Shown here: piece after piece, positions 1-6,862 of the stretch
How positions within the stretch are numbered: the first letter of the stretch is position 1
How the letters are laid out: each line of letters starts with the position of its first letter
Source: CALARM01 sp040217695
Lineage (GTDB): Bacteria > Vulcanimicrobiota > SpSt-956 > JAKJGF01
Assembly: GCA_040217695.1 (NCBI GenBank)
Contig: JBEHWO010000138.1
Location: 1-15,254, forward strand
Length of the DNA: 15,254 nucleotides
Reading direction: 5' to 3'
Notes under the pieces: model-generated
What the model was told of the DNA's origin: nothing
The model's input: the letters and a program-made list of their open reading frames with translations, nothing else
Databases searched by the model: none
Position numbers and translations under genes: made by a program

Positions 1-265
1 AAAAAGTGAAAAGTGAAAAGTAAAAAAGTGAAAAGTGAAAAGTGAAAAGTGAAATAGTGAAAAGTGAAAAGTGAAAAGGGAAATGGGAAAAGTGAAATAG
101 TGAAAAGTGAAAAGGGAAAAGTGAAAAGTGAAATAGTGAAAAGTGAAAAGTGAAAAGTGAAATAGTGAAATAGTGAAAAGTGAAAAGTAAAAAAGTGAAA
201 AGTGAAATAGTGAAAAGTGAAAAGTGGAACTTGCCCGTCACGCGTCACGCGTTACGCGTCACGAT
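1..265. repeat. Heptanucleotide array: GTGAAAA units followed by inverted GTCACGC units
   Basis: Positions 1-226 are a near-perfect tandem array of about 30 units of AAAAGTG (7 bp), mixed with an 8-bp variant AAATAGTG and point variants (AAAAGGG, AAAAGTA). From about 236 a short second arm reads GTCACGC/GTTACGC, the opposite orientation of the GTGA core. The array starts at or before the window edge, so its full length is unknown. The rest of the 377 bases before the first gene is ordinary AT-rich leader, in which I see no convincing promoter. Short heptamer repeats (STRRs) are known from cyanobacteria; homology to those is not implied. Confidence 0.95.
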
Positions 266-377
266 TATAGTGAGTCGTGAGAATTTACCTATCACCTGTT
301 ACGGGAAGGAATTTATCGGAATATATGGAATATAGGACAGTGGTAAAAGATTTTGAAATATTTATGGAGTTTTTTGT

Positions 378-1582
<1,205 letters not shown>

Positions 1583-1591
1583 AAACATGAT

Positions 1592-2227
1592 ATGGTGATA
1601 AACGAAATATTCAAAAGTATACAGGGTGAAAGTTCTTATGCAGGTCTTCCCTGCTGTTTCGTAAGGCTCACAGGATGTAATCTGAGCTGTTCCTACTGCG
1701 ATAGTTCCTATGCATTCCGCGACGGAGAGGAAATGAATGTTCCTTCTGTCATATCTCATATAGATAAATACGGCATAAATCTCGTAGAAATCACGGGAGG
1801 AGAACCACTGCTTCAAAAAGAAACACCATTACTCATAGAAACATTATTGAAAAAACATTTTTCTGTCCTTGTAGAAACAAACGGTTCAATAGATATAGAC
1901 ATAATTCCGCCCCAAGCAGTTATTATAATGGATTTAAAATGTCCGGGCAGCGGAATGAGTGACAGAATGAAATGGGAAAATATAGAAAAACTCTCAGCCG
2001 GAGATGAAGTAAAATTTGTCATAGGAGACAGAAGAGATTATCTGTGGGCCATAGAAAAAATAAAAGAATATAAACTGGATAGAAAATCACATATATTATT
2101 TTCCTCTGTCCACGGCAGAATTGAACCGAAAACACTTGTAAAATGGATAATGGAAGATAATTTGAACGTAAGATTCCAGTTGCAGCTTCATAAATACATA
2201 TGGGGTGCAGATGTAAAAGGAGTATAA
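1592..2227 (+). CDS. queE: 7-carboxy-7-deazaguanine synthase QueE (radical SAM)
   Basis: A 211-residue radical SAM enzyme of the QueE family. QueE converts 6-carboxy-tetrahydropterin to 7-carboxy-7-deazaguanine in the cytoplasm, a step toward preQ0 and queuosine. The N-terminus reads INEIFKSIQGES, typical for QueE. The cluster ligands are C29, C33 and C36 in CNLSCSYC (CxxxCxxC), followed by D37, and the SAM-binding GGEP motif is at 70-73. The open frame extends upstream to a GTG at 1559, but those extra residues are encoded by the GTGATGC array, and family members begin just before INEIF, so I chose the ATG at 1592. A ribosome site is weak for every candidate start. No other queuosine gene is in the window. 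A GTGA array begins 3-4 bases after the TAA stop. Function is confident; the start is moderate. Confidence 0.93.
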   Translation: MVINEIFKSIQGESSYAGLPCCFVRLTGCNLSCSYCDSSYAFRDGEEMNVPSVISHIDKYGINLVEITGGEPLLQKETPLLIETLLKKHFSVLVETNGSIDIDIIPPQAVIIMDLKCPGSGMSDRMKWENIEKLSAGDEVKFVIGDRRDYLWAIEKIKEYKLDRKSHILFSSVHGRIEPKTLVKWIMEDNLNVRFQLQLHKYIWGADVKGV

Positions 2228-2230
2228 ATA

Positions 2231-2323
2231 CAGTGAGCAGTGACCGGTGATCAGTAGTAATTACTCTGCTACCGGTCACTGATAACCGGTCACTGGTCAC
2301 TGGTCACTGCTCACTGTTCACTG
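2231..2323. repeat. CAGTGACCGGT inverted repeat with GTCACTG heptamer arm
   Basis: CAGTGACCGGT at 2238-2248 is matched exactly by ACCGGTCACTG at 2271-2281, with an inner palindromic AGTAATTACT segment. This can form a long hairpin just after queE. From 2282 to 2323 the right arm continues as seven-base units (ACCGGTC, ACTGGTC, ACTGCTC, ACTGTTC). It has the same GTGA-then-TCAC layout as the other arrays. It might act as a terminator or attenuating hairpin between queE and the next gene, but there is no T-run after the stem. Confidence 0.9.
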
Positions 2324-2347
2324 AAAAAGAAAGGAGCAATAAAAACT

Positions 2348-2833
2348 ATGGAATTCAAGACAATATCTATCGAAAAACCGGAGGATATGAATTTTATCCT
2401 GGGTCAGTCTCATTTTATTAAAACAGTAGAGGATATACATGAAGCACTCATAACTACCGTGCCCGGTATAAAATTCGGAGTGGCTTTCTGTGAGGCTTCT
2501 GCCGACTGTCTCGTAAGGTTCAGCGGCAATGATGAAGAATTAATGGATCTGGCAAAGAAAAATGCATGGTCACTGTCTGCAGGACACTGTTTTATCATAT
2601 TTATGAAAAATGCCTTTCCGATTAATATAATGGAAGCGGTAAAAAGAGTTCCAGAAGTATGCAGAATCTACTGCGCCACTGCCAATCCCGTAGAGGTAAT
2701 TATTGCAGAAACAGAACAGGGACGGGGAATAATGGGAGTCATAGACGGGTTCAAAACAAAAGGAATAGAAACAGAAAAAGATATAGAACACAGAAAAGAT
2801 TTCCTGAGAATGATCGGATATAAAATCAAGTAA
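2348..2833 (+). CDS. Adenosine-specific kinase family protein (PF04008-like)
   Basis: A 161-residue soluble protein that I recognise as the small adenosine-specific kinase family (Pfam Adenosine_kin, formerly DUF355), widespread in archaea and scattered in bacteria. The N-terminus (EKPEDMNFILGQSHFIKTVEDIHEAL), the block KFGVAFCEASADCLVRFSGND and the C-terminal segment IYCATANPVEVIIAETEQGRGIMGVIDG match the family as I know it. Length is normal for the family. Biochemical evidence for the activity is limited, so the exact substrate should be read cautiously. AGGAG at about 2331 precedes the ATG with a slightly long spacer. The stop codon TAA (2831-2833) is also the left 3-bp target duplication of a MITE-like insertion, so the coding region ends exactly where the element begins. 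Confidence 0.88.
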   Translation: MEFKTISIEKPEDMNFILGQSHFIKTVEDIHEALITTVPGIKFGVAFCEASADCLVRFSGNDEELMDLAKKNAWSLSAGHCFIIFMKNAFPINIMEAVKRVPEVCRIYCATANPVEVIIAETEQGRGIMGVIDGFKTKGIETEKDIEHRKDFLRMIGYKIK

Positions 2834-2946
2834 GGGACTGTAAGAAAATAACTCTGGCAAATTATGGTTTTTCTCCTCGCGTGACGCGTAACGCGTTACG
2901 CGTCACGATTGTAAATATTATAAGGTTATTTTTTTACAACCCCTAA
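2831..2946. mobile_element. MITE-like element, copy 1 (110 bp plus TAA duplication)
   Basis: The element spans 2834-2943. Its left end is GGGACTGTAAGAAAATAAC and its right end, read in reverse complement, is GGGGTTGTAAAAAAATAAC: imperfect terminal inverted repeats of about 19 bp. It is flanked by TAA on both sides (2831-2833 and 2944-2946). It has no coding capacity. Its centre (about 2879-2908) is a palindrome made of GTGACGC, GTAACGC, GTTACGC and GTCACG units. A second copy in the same orientation at 5323-5443 is flanked by TTA, giving a 3-bp TWA target rule. This fits a non-autonomous derivative of a DDE-transposase IS, possibly IS5-group. The parent element is not in the window. Confidence 0.85.
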
Positions 2947-2989
2947 GGGTGAAGTGACATATTTTTAACAAAATGTTAACAAAACTCTA

Positions 2990-3018
2990 TTGAACTCGAG
3001 GAATCTATAATCTAATAT
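2990..3018 (+). promoter_or_regulatory. Possible promoter for the coiled-coil gene
   Basis: TTGAAC (2990-2995) and TAATAT (3013-3018) are 17 bp apart, upstream of the gene starting at 3053. The -10 match is weak. TATAAT occurs at 3006-3011 and 3018-3023 but with poor spacing to a -35, so the exact promoter is uncertain. Confidence 0.35.
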
Positions 3019-3052
3019 ATAATTGTATTATTCAGATTCGGAGGTAATATAG

Positions 3053-4063
3053 ATGAATATATCAGGTTTTTTCAGGTCAAAAATTTCTGAAGACATAAAA
3101 CAGGGAAGCAATAAAAATATATCTTCCGGTCATATTGTGTCCACTGCCCCGGGTGACGGTGTATATCTGTCAGGCCCCTGTGATAAAAAAGATGACAGCC
3201 AGTGGGAAATGTCTTCAAAACTTCAGCAGATGTCAGAACAGATGAAACAGGAAAATGCGTCATTGAAAAGAGAACTGGAAAAACTGAAATCAGAACTTAA
3301 GACTACAAAAAAAGAAGAAGAATGTCTGGAAAGTAAATTAAAAGAAGAAACAGAGGAAAATAAAGCCCTTCAGGAGCAGATAAAAACCCTGAAGGACAAA
3401 ATGGGGCATAAACAGTTCGATGTAAATCTTCAGGAAGGTACTTTTACTCTGACAGATATTAAATATAACGGAATTAATCTGGATAATATAAAAATCAGGA
3501 ATCCGAAAACAGGAGAATATATGAAAAATCTTATGTCCATTGATATATTCTCCACCACTCCGGGACAGATAAAAAAAGAGTTCTTCCAAACCCTCGACAC
3601 TCCCTTTACCGTAGAAAAAGGACAGATAACCATATCACAGGATGTACTGACAGAATATCTGAAAAAAATGGGAGACACCTTTAAGAAATACAAAGTAAGC
3701 AATCTGGAAGCCCGCTATGAAGAAGGTAAATGCAAGATAAAAGGAGATTACGGTAATTTCATTCCCGTACCCTTCACATTATTTTACAGTCTTGATTTTG
3801 AAGACAATAAATTCAAAGTCACACTGGATAAAGTAAAAGTAGCAGGATTTATATCTGTGCCGGCCATAATTCAGGATACCTTCATAGACGTAATAGGAAG
3901 TAAATTTGCAAAAGGAATTGTAGAAAAAGATAAAGATAAAGAAAATACCTTCTCCGTAGACATAGGAGCAATGCTCCCCGTGGGATTAAAGGCAGATTTT
4001 ACGAAGGTAACTGCAGAGAACGGTAATTTGACGATTGAACTGGGCCCTCCTGTGGAATCGTGA
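3053..4063 (+). CDS. Coiled-coil protein with possible LmeA/DUF2993-like C-terminal domain
   Basis: A 336-residue protein without signal peptide or membrane segment. Residues about 1-48 are polar and probably disordered. Residues about 50-118 are a strong heptad-rich coiled coil (KLQQMSEQMKQENASLKREL and following). From about 119 to the end the sequence is a beta-rich domain with alternating hydrophobic strands (FDVNLQEGTFTLTDIKYNGI, GQITISQDVLTEYLKKMG, FIPVPFTLFYSLDFEDNKFKV). The pattern, including an ITISQDVLTEYL-type segment, resembles the LmeA/DUF2993 lipid-binding-like fold, but this is judgement by eye. The function is not known. GGAGG at 3040-3044 supports the start. The TGA stop is the TGA of the first CGTGACGC unit of a repeat array. 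The gene stands alone, convergent with the peptidase gene. Confidence 0.85.
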   Translation: MNISGFFRSKISEDIKQGSNKNISSGHIVSTAPGDGVYLSGPCDKKDDSQWEMSSKLQQMSEQMKQENASLKRELEKLKSELKTTKKEEECLESKLKEETEENKALQEQIKTLKDKMGHKQFDVNLQEGTFTLTDIKYNGINLDNIKIRNPKTGEYMKNLMSIDIFSTTPGQIKKEFFQTLDTPFTVEKGQITISQDVLTEYLKKMGDTFKKYKVSNLEARYEEGKCKIKGDYGNFIPVPFTLFYSLDFEDNKFKVTLDKVKVAGFISVPAIIQDTFIDVIGSKFAKGIVEKDKDKENTFSVDIGAMLPVGLKADFTKVTAENGNLTIELGPPVES

Positions 4064-4147
4064 CGCGTAACGCGTGACGCGTGACGCGCAGGCTACGCCT
4101 ACTCACTCTACTCACTACTCACTACTCACTTTTCACTACTCACCATT
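4058..4147. repeat. GTGACGC arm and TCACTAC/TCACTTT arm between convergent genes
   Basis: GTGACGC/GTAACGC units (about 4060-4089) are followed by a short linker CAGGCTACGCC and then by TACTCAC, TCACTAC and TCACTTT units to about 4147. The left arm provides the TGA of the plus-strand gene. On the minus strand the right arm (GTGAGTAGTGA) provides the TAG stop of the peptidase gene. The whole of this convergent spacer is therefore repeat. Confidence 0.9.
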
Positions 4148-4726
4148 CACTGTCTTCTTCACATATTCCATTACTCCTGCTATGCCTCTCCGGTCTTCAA
4201 CTCCCAGTATTATCTTAAAACCTTTTCCGTATACGGGATCTGCTCTATAGAATATATTATTTGCTGCATTCAGAGCGCCGTCCATCTGAAGTACCTTGTA
4301 TGCTACCCAGTCTGCAAAGCCTTCTTTTATAACCACATTCTGATTGTGAGGGCAGTTTTCCGTCTGCCATGCATGGGCAAATTCATGGGCAACTGTACCC
4401 AGAAACTCGTCTACGGCAAGATTATTTATCATATATATATGATGATAGGTTTTTTCAAATTTATAAAGCCCCACTTCCATACCTTTGTATGTAGCGGGTG
4501 CCATCTGATCGAGTGTTGCAGGGTCTACCAGATCCAGCACATAAGGATAACTTACTGTCATACCGTTCAGATTATAATATAAATAACTTCTCATTTTTTC
4601 AAATACAGGACTGGCAAGTTCCTTTGTATTTATAACTGTTTGATAATAATTCTCTTTGGCGAAAGTTTTCTCACATAAAGAAAAAAGAAGCATAATAATA
4701 AAAACGATACTTATAATTCTTTTCAT
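4136..4726 (-). CDS. Secreted zinc metallopeptidase, DA1-peptidase-like
   Basis: A 196-residue exported protein. MKRIISIVF starts a classic signal peptide with a hydrophobic core to about residue 18, probably cut after TFA (23). The catalytic motif is HEFAHAW: H114, E115 and H118, with E135 in the downstream EGFADW block as the likely third zinc ligand. The arrangement HExxHAW, about 17 residues, then EGFxxW resembles the C-terminal peptidase domain of DA1 proteins; a generic gluzincin is the alternative. The reading frame opens earlier at 4753, but the ATG at 4726 gives a proper signal peptide and follows a GAGGTG site at the right distance. Substrate is unknown, and it should act outside the cytoplasmic membrane. 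The final residues (VNGE) and the stop are repeat sequence. The cupin gene lies upstream on the same strand. Confidence 0.85.
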   Translation of the reverse strand: MKRIISIVFIIMLLFSLCEKTFAKENYYQTVINTKELASPVFEKMRSYLYYNLNGMTVSYPYVLDLVDPATLDQMAPATYKGMEVGLYKFEKTYHHIYMINNLAVDEFLGTVAHEFAHAWQTENCPHNQNVVIKEGFADWVAYKVLQMDGALNAANNIFYRADPVYGKGFKIILGVEDRRGIAGVMEYVKKTVNGE

Positions 4727-4791
4727 AAAATACACCTCACAGCAAATTTTCATATATTACATTCCTCATTACCAATTCAGGTAAACAGTTA

Positions 4792-4812
4792 CTCCCGTCA
4801 CGCGTCCCGCTT
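4792..4812. repeat. Short GTCACGC relic after the cupin gene
   Basis: CCCGTCACGCGTCCCGC immediately follows the cupin stop codon (minus strand reads GCGGGACGCGTGACGGG). It is about two units of the GTGACGC family, one of them mutated. Confidence 0.7.
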
Positions 4813-5158
4813 ATATATGTCCTTCATTGGGCACTATACAGAGAAATTTCAACATTCCTTCTCCCATGTTTTTGAATTGATGAAGTTCTCCGGCAGGAAC
4901 AAAAACTGCATGACCGGGCACAAGAGATTTTGATCCATTTTCAAAGACTATTTCTCCGTTGCCTTCCAGAATATAAACTTCATGTTCCCATGGATGTTTA
5001 TGACATGGTGTATGTCCGTCCTTACCGAGTTCGAACTGGCGAAGAGCAAAAGTCGGCGCCCCTTCATTTTTAGTTATAAGAGGTTTCATAATAACATTTT
5101 TCGTATCAGGCAGATCTATTTCTTTGCCTTTCATTTCATATGATGATATGACTTGCAT
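4811..5158 (-). CDS. Small single-domain cupin protein
   Basis: A 115-residue cupin_2 family protein, probably a cytoplasmic metal-binding beta-barrel. Cupin motif 1 is intact: G48, then H53, H55, E60 and G66. Motif 2 is intact: G82, P88, G90, H93 and N97. H53, H55, E60 and H93 are the expected metal ligands. Small cupins of this kind include isomerases, dioxygenases and sugar-binding or sensing proteins, so the substrate cannot be assigned. The start is supported by AAGGAG about 9 bases upstream of the ATG. It lies upstream of the peptidase gene on the same strand with an 84-bp gap. GTGACGC-type repeats begin within a few bases of its TAA stop and also lie just upstream of its ribosome site. 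Confidence 0.92.
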   Translation of the reverse strand: MQVISSYEMKGKEIDLPDTKNVIMKPLITKNEGAPTFALRQFELGKDGHTPCHKHPWEHEVYILEGNGEIVFENGSKSLVPGHAVFVPAGELHQFKNMGEGMLKFLCIVPNEGHI

Positions 5159-5183
5159 ATGTAAATACTCCTTTTATATGAAT

Positions 5184-5296
5184 CGTAACGCGTGACGCGT
5201 GACGCGTTATATACTTACGCATAACGCATTACACTTTACGCATTAGTAAGAATTTAATAAATGTCTTTCTCCCGTTACGCGTAACTCGTCACGAGA
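5184..5296. repeat. Degenerate GTGACGC / TTACGCA / GTCACGA array
   Basis: GTAACGC and GTGACGC units (5184-5208) are followed by a diverged middle of TTACGCATAACGCATTACA type (5212-5245) and then GTTACGCGTAACTCGTCACGAG (about 5273-5295). The outline is GTGA units then TCAC units, but eroded. It lies in the divergent spacer between the cupin and the zinc-ribbon gene. Confidence 0.8.
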
Positions 5297-5319
5297 GTAA
5301 ATATATGTATTATTTATGC

Positions 5320-5446
5320 TTAGGGACTGTAAGAAAATAACCCTGGCAAATTGTTAGAACGGTTATCATCCTCGCGTAACGCGTAACGCGTGACGCGTCA
5401 CGATATAGATGTAAATATGATTGGGTTATTCCTTGACAACCCCTTA
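5320..5446. mobile_element. MITE-like element, copy 2 (121 bp plus TTA duplication)
   Basis: The element spans 5323-5443. Its left end is identical to copy 1 over GGGACTGTAAGAAAATAAC, and nearly identical on through CTGGCAAATT. The right end reads GTTATTCCTTGACAACCCC. TTA flanks both sides (5320-5322 and 5444-5446), the expected 3-bp target duplication. The core again holds CGCGTAACGC/GTGACGC/GTCACG units. The two copies differ in a stretch of about 10 bp after the left end and in the heptamer core, so they are not recent twins. No protein is encoded; a 64-codon open frame across it on the minus strand is incidental. Confidence 0.87.
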
Positions 5447-5495
5447 TCTCAGTAATTATAGATTCTATGAAACTGACTATAATCCTCAAAATCCC

Positions 5496-5525
5496 TTGAC
5501 ACAACCATATTATATCAGTTATTCT
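5496..5525 (+). promoter_or_regulatory. Probable promoter of the zinc-ribbon membrane gene
   Basis: A perfect -35 TTGACA (5496-5501) is followed after 18 bp by TATTCT (5520-5525, 4 of 6). Transcription would start near 5532, leaving a leader of about 28 nt before the GTG start. A second TTGACA lies in the right end of MITE copy 2 (5433-5438), with TATAGA 18 bp downstream. Confidence 0.45.
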
Positions 5526-5559
5526 GAAAAAAGCAAAATGTTTTCATAAGAGAGGTACA

Positions 5560-5934
5560 GTGGTTTTGAAAAAAATATTCAAAAAAATTTTTTATTATAA
5601 ATGCCCGGGATGCAAAGAAAGAACAATTCCTTACATACAGATCTTCAAATTATTATCTCCCAAATACTGTCCTGTATGTAAAATATATCTGCTTCCCAAA
5701 AATATCAGAGAAGCCTTCAGGATGCAGGTTTTACTTATAGCAGTATTTTTCATCATATTAAGACTCTATCTCTGGGGAAGTGATTTTCTGGAAAAGACAC
5801 CTCTCTTCAGCAAAAAAGTATCAGGACTGATTCAATTCATTCTGGGAGGCACCTTACTGTTTCTTTATCTCTTAACCACTATAATATGTGATACACATGT
5901 AACTGAACTGGGAGAAATTGAGAACTTGCCATAA
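5560..5934 (+). CDS. Zinc-ribbon membrane protein of unknown function
   Basis: A 124-residue small membrane protein. Two CxxC pairs (C15/C18 in KCPGC and C37/C40 in YCPVC) make a treble-clef or ribbon-like zinc site at the N-terminus. Two hydrophobic helices follow at about 55-72 and 88-109, joined by a short loop (GSDFLEKTPLFSKK). The N-terminus is very basic (KKIFKKIF). This layout recalls the cysteine-rich CXXC-20-CXXC family of small membrane proteins, but I cannot assign a function. GTG is used as start, with AGAGGT just upstream; the TTG two codons on is an alternative with better spacing. No partner gene is evident. Confidence 0.8.
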   Translation: MVLKKIFKKIFYYKCPGCKERTIPYIQIFKLLSPKYCPVCKIYLLPKNIREAFRMQVLLIAVFFIILRLYLWGSDFLEKTPLFSKKVSGLIQFILGGTLLFLYLLTTIICDTHVTELGEIENLP

Positions 5935-5956
5935 TAGTATTTTATGTAGTATAATC

Positions 5957-6048
5957 AGTGAATTGTGAGTCGTGAGTCGCAGGGGCGACCACCTGTGAAA
6001 ACACGCATTAAGCATTACGAAATCACGTGTCACGCGTCACGCGTCACG
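5957..6048. repeat. GTGAGTC arm, shortened 42-bp element, GTCACGC arm
   Basis: GTGAATT/GTGAGTC units (5957-5980) are followed by AGGGGCGACCACCTGTG and GTGAAAACAC (5981-6004). That is a copy of the palindromic 42-bp element lacking its central part. GCATTAC and GTCACGC units follow to 6048. The order matches the loci at 6766, 8750 and 11197. It lies just upstream of the gene at 6065. Confidence 0.85.
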
Positions 6049-6064
6049 AATCTACGGTGATAAA

Positions 6065-6763
6065 ATGAACAATGATGATATACAGTATGCAATAACACAT
6101 TCCTGTGTGCTTCGTCAGCCGCAGCAGAAAATTGCCACCTTCGGTGTTACAAATATAAAATATTTTATAATTACAGATCCTATCATAAATAATCTCATAG
6201 AAACGCAGCAGAATGATTTAATACTCAGAGAGGGACAGGTAATAGCGGAAAGACCTCAGATAATAACTCCCTATTATTTAAACAGCCTTTTTCAGGGTTT
6301 TGACCACGGAGACGAATATACTGAATTTGTTCGTGAAAACTATTCTGAAAACAACCCGGGACTGCTTTATAAATACAAAAATGAATTTAAAAACATGTCT
6401 GTAGTGTCAGGCCCTCTTGATTTACTTGTAGAAAGGCTCGAACAGGAAATAGAGAAAGAAGGAGACAATCTCAGCACTATAATAAAAGGAGTAAATACTT
6501 ACTGGGATATATCCCTTATGAAATTCATATTTGAACTTACCACCAGTTCTCTCGCAAATAATATACTGGATCTGAACAGAAGAGGCCTTTTAAATATAGA
6601 CAATTCCGGTCTTCCGGGAGATGCGAAAGTAAAAATAGAAAATCTCTTCAGAGAAGTAAAAGCAGGCAGATTGGACCCGAAGGTTTTGAAAAAAGAACTG
6701 GATCTCTGGGGAGTCTTTAAAGAATATGAGAACAGGTTCCTCGATCTTTTTACGGGACGTTAA
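6065..6763 (+). CDS. Conserved hypothetical protein, 232 aa
   Basis: A 232-residue soluble protein without signal peptide, membrane segment or familiar catalytic motif. The N-terminal half is mixed alpha/beta (RQPQQKIATFGVTNIKYFIITDP, then REGQVIAERPQIITPYYL), and the C-terminal half is mainly helical (about 115-232). It is reminiscent of unnamed conserved proteins that I have seen annotated only as hypothetical, with the same RxGxVIAExPxIxTPYYL and WDxSLxKFIxEL blocks; this is memory of a pattern, not a search. Even codon use and dense conserved-looking motifs make it a real gene. The ribosome site is weak, because repeat sequence ends only 17 bases before the ATG. A GTGATGC array starts within a few bases of its TAA stop, and the gene is convergent with potD. 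Confidence 0.85.
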   Translation: MNNDDIQYAITHSCVLRQPQQKIATFGVTNIKYFIITDPIINNLIETQQNDLILREGQVIAERPQIITPYYLNSLFQGFDHGDEYTEFVRENYSENNPGLLYKYKNEFKNMSVVSGPLDLLVERLEQEIEKEGDNLSTIIKGVNTYWDISLMKFIFELTTSSLANNILDLNRRGLLNIDNSGLPGDAKVKIENLFREVKAGRLDPKVLKKELDLWGVFKEYENRFLDLFTGR

Positions 6764-6765
6764 AG

Positions 6766-6862
6766 ACGTGATGCGTGATAATCGTGATGCGTGTTTTCAC
6801 CGGTAAGGGGCGAACCCCTGTGTTCGCCCCTACTTTTCACTTTTCACTTTTCACTTTTCACG
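6766..6862. repeat. GTGATGC arm, 42-bp palindromic element, TCACTTT arm
   Basis: GTGATGC-type units (6768-6793) lead into TTTTCACCGGTA and then a perfect hairpin: GGGGCGAAC (6807-6815) pairs with GTTCGCCCC (6822-6830) across a 6-base loop. After that come TCACTTT units to 6860. The last unit supplies, on the minus strand, the TGA stop of potD. The hairpin lies between convergent genes and could work as a bidirectional terminator stem, though a clean T-run is missing. Confidence 0.92.

Noticed and set aside
1..226. CRISPR array
   Set aside because: The repeat unit is 7-8 bp and contiguous, with no unique spacers and no cas gene.
5310..5504. 64-codon minus-strand gene
   Set aside because: It lies across the MITE copy and heptamers, with no ribosome site, and is best explained as chance.
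6806..6831. Classical rho-independent terminator
   Set aside because: The stem is perfect but is not followed by a T-run on either strand, so I report it as a palindromic repeat with possible terminator activity only.
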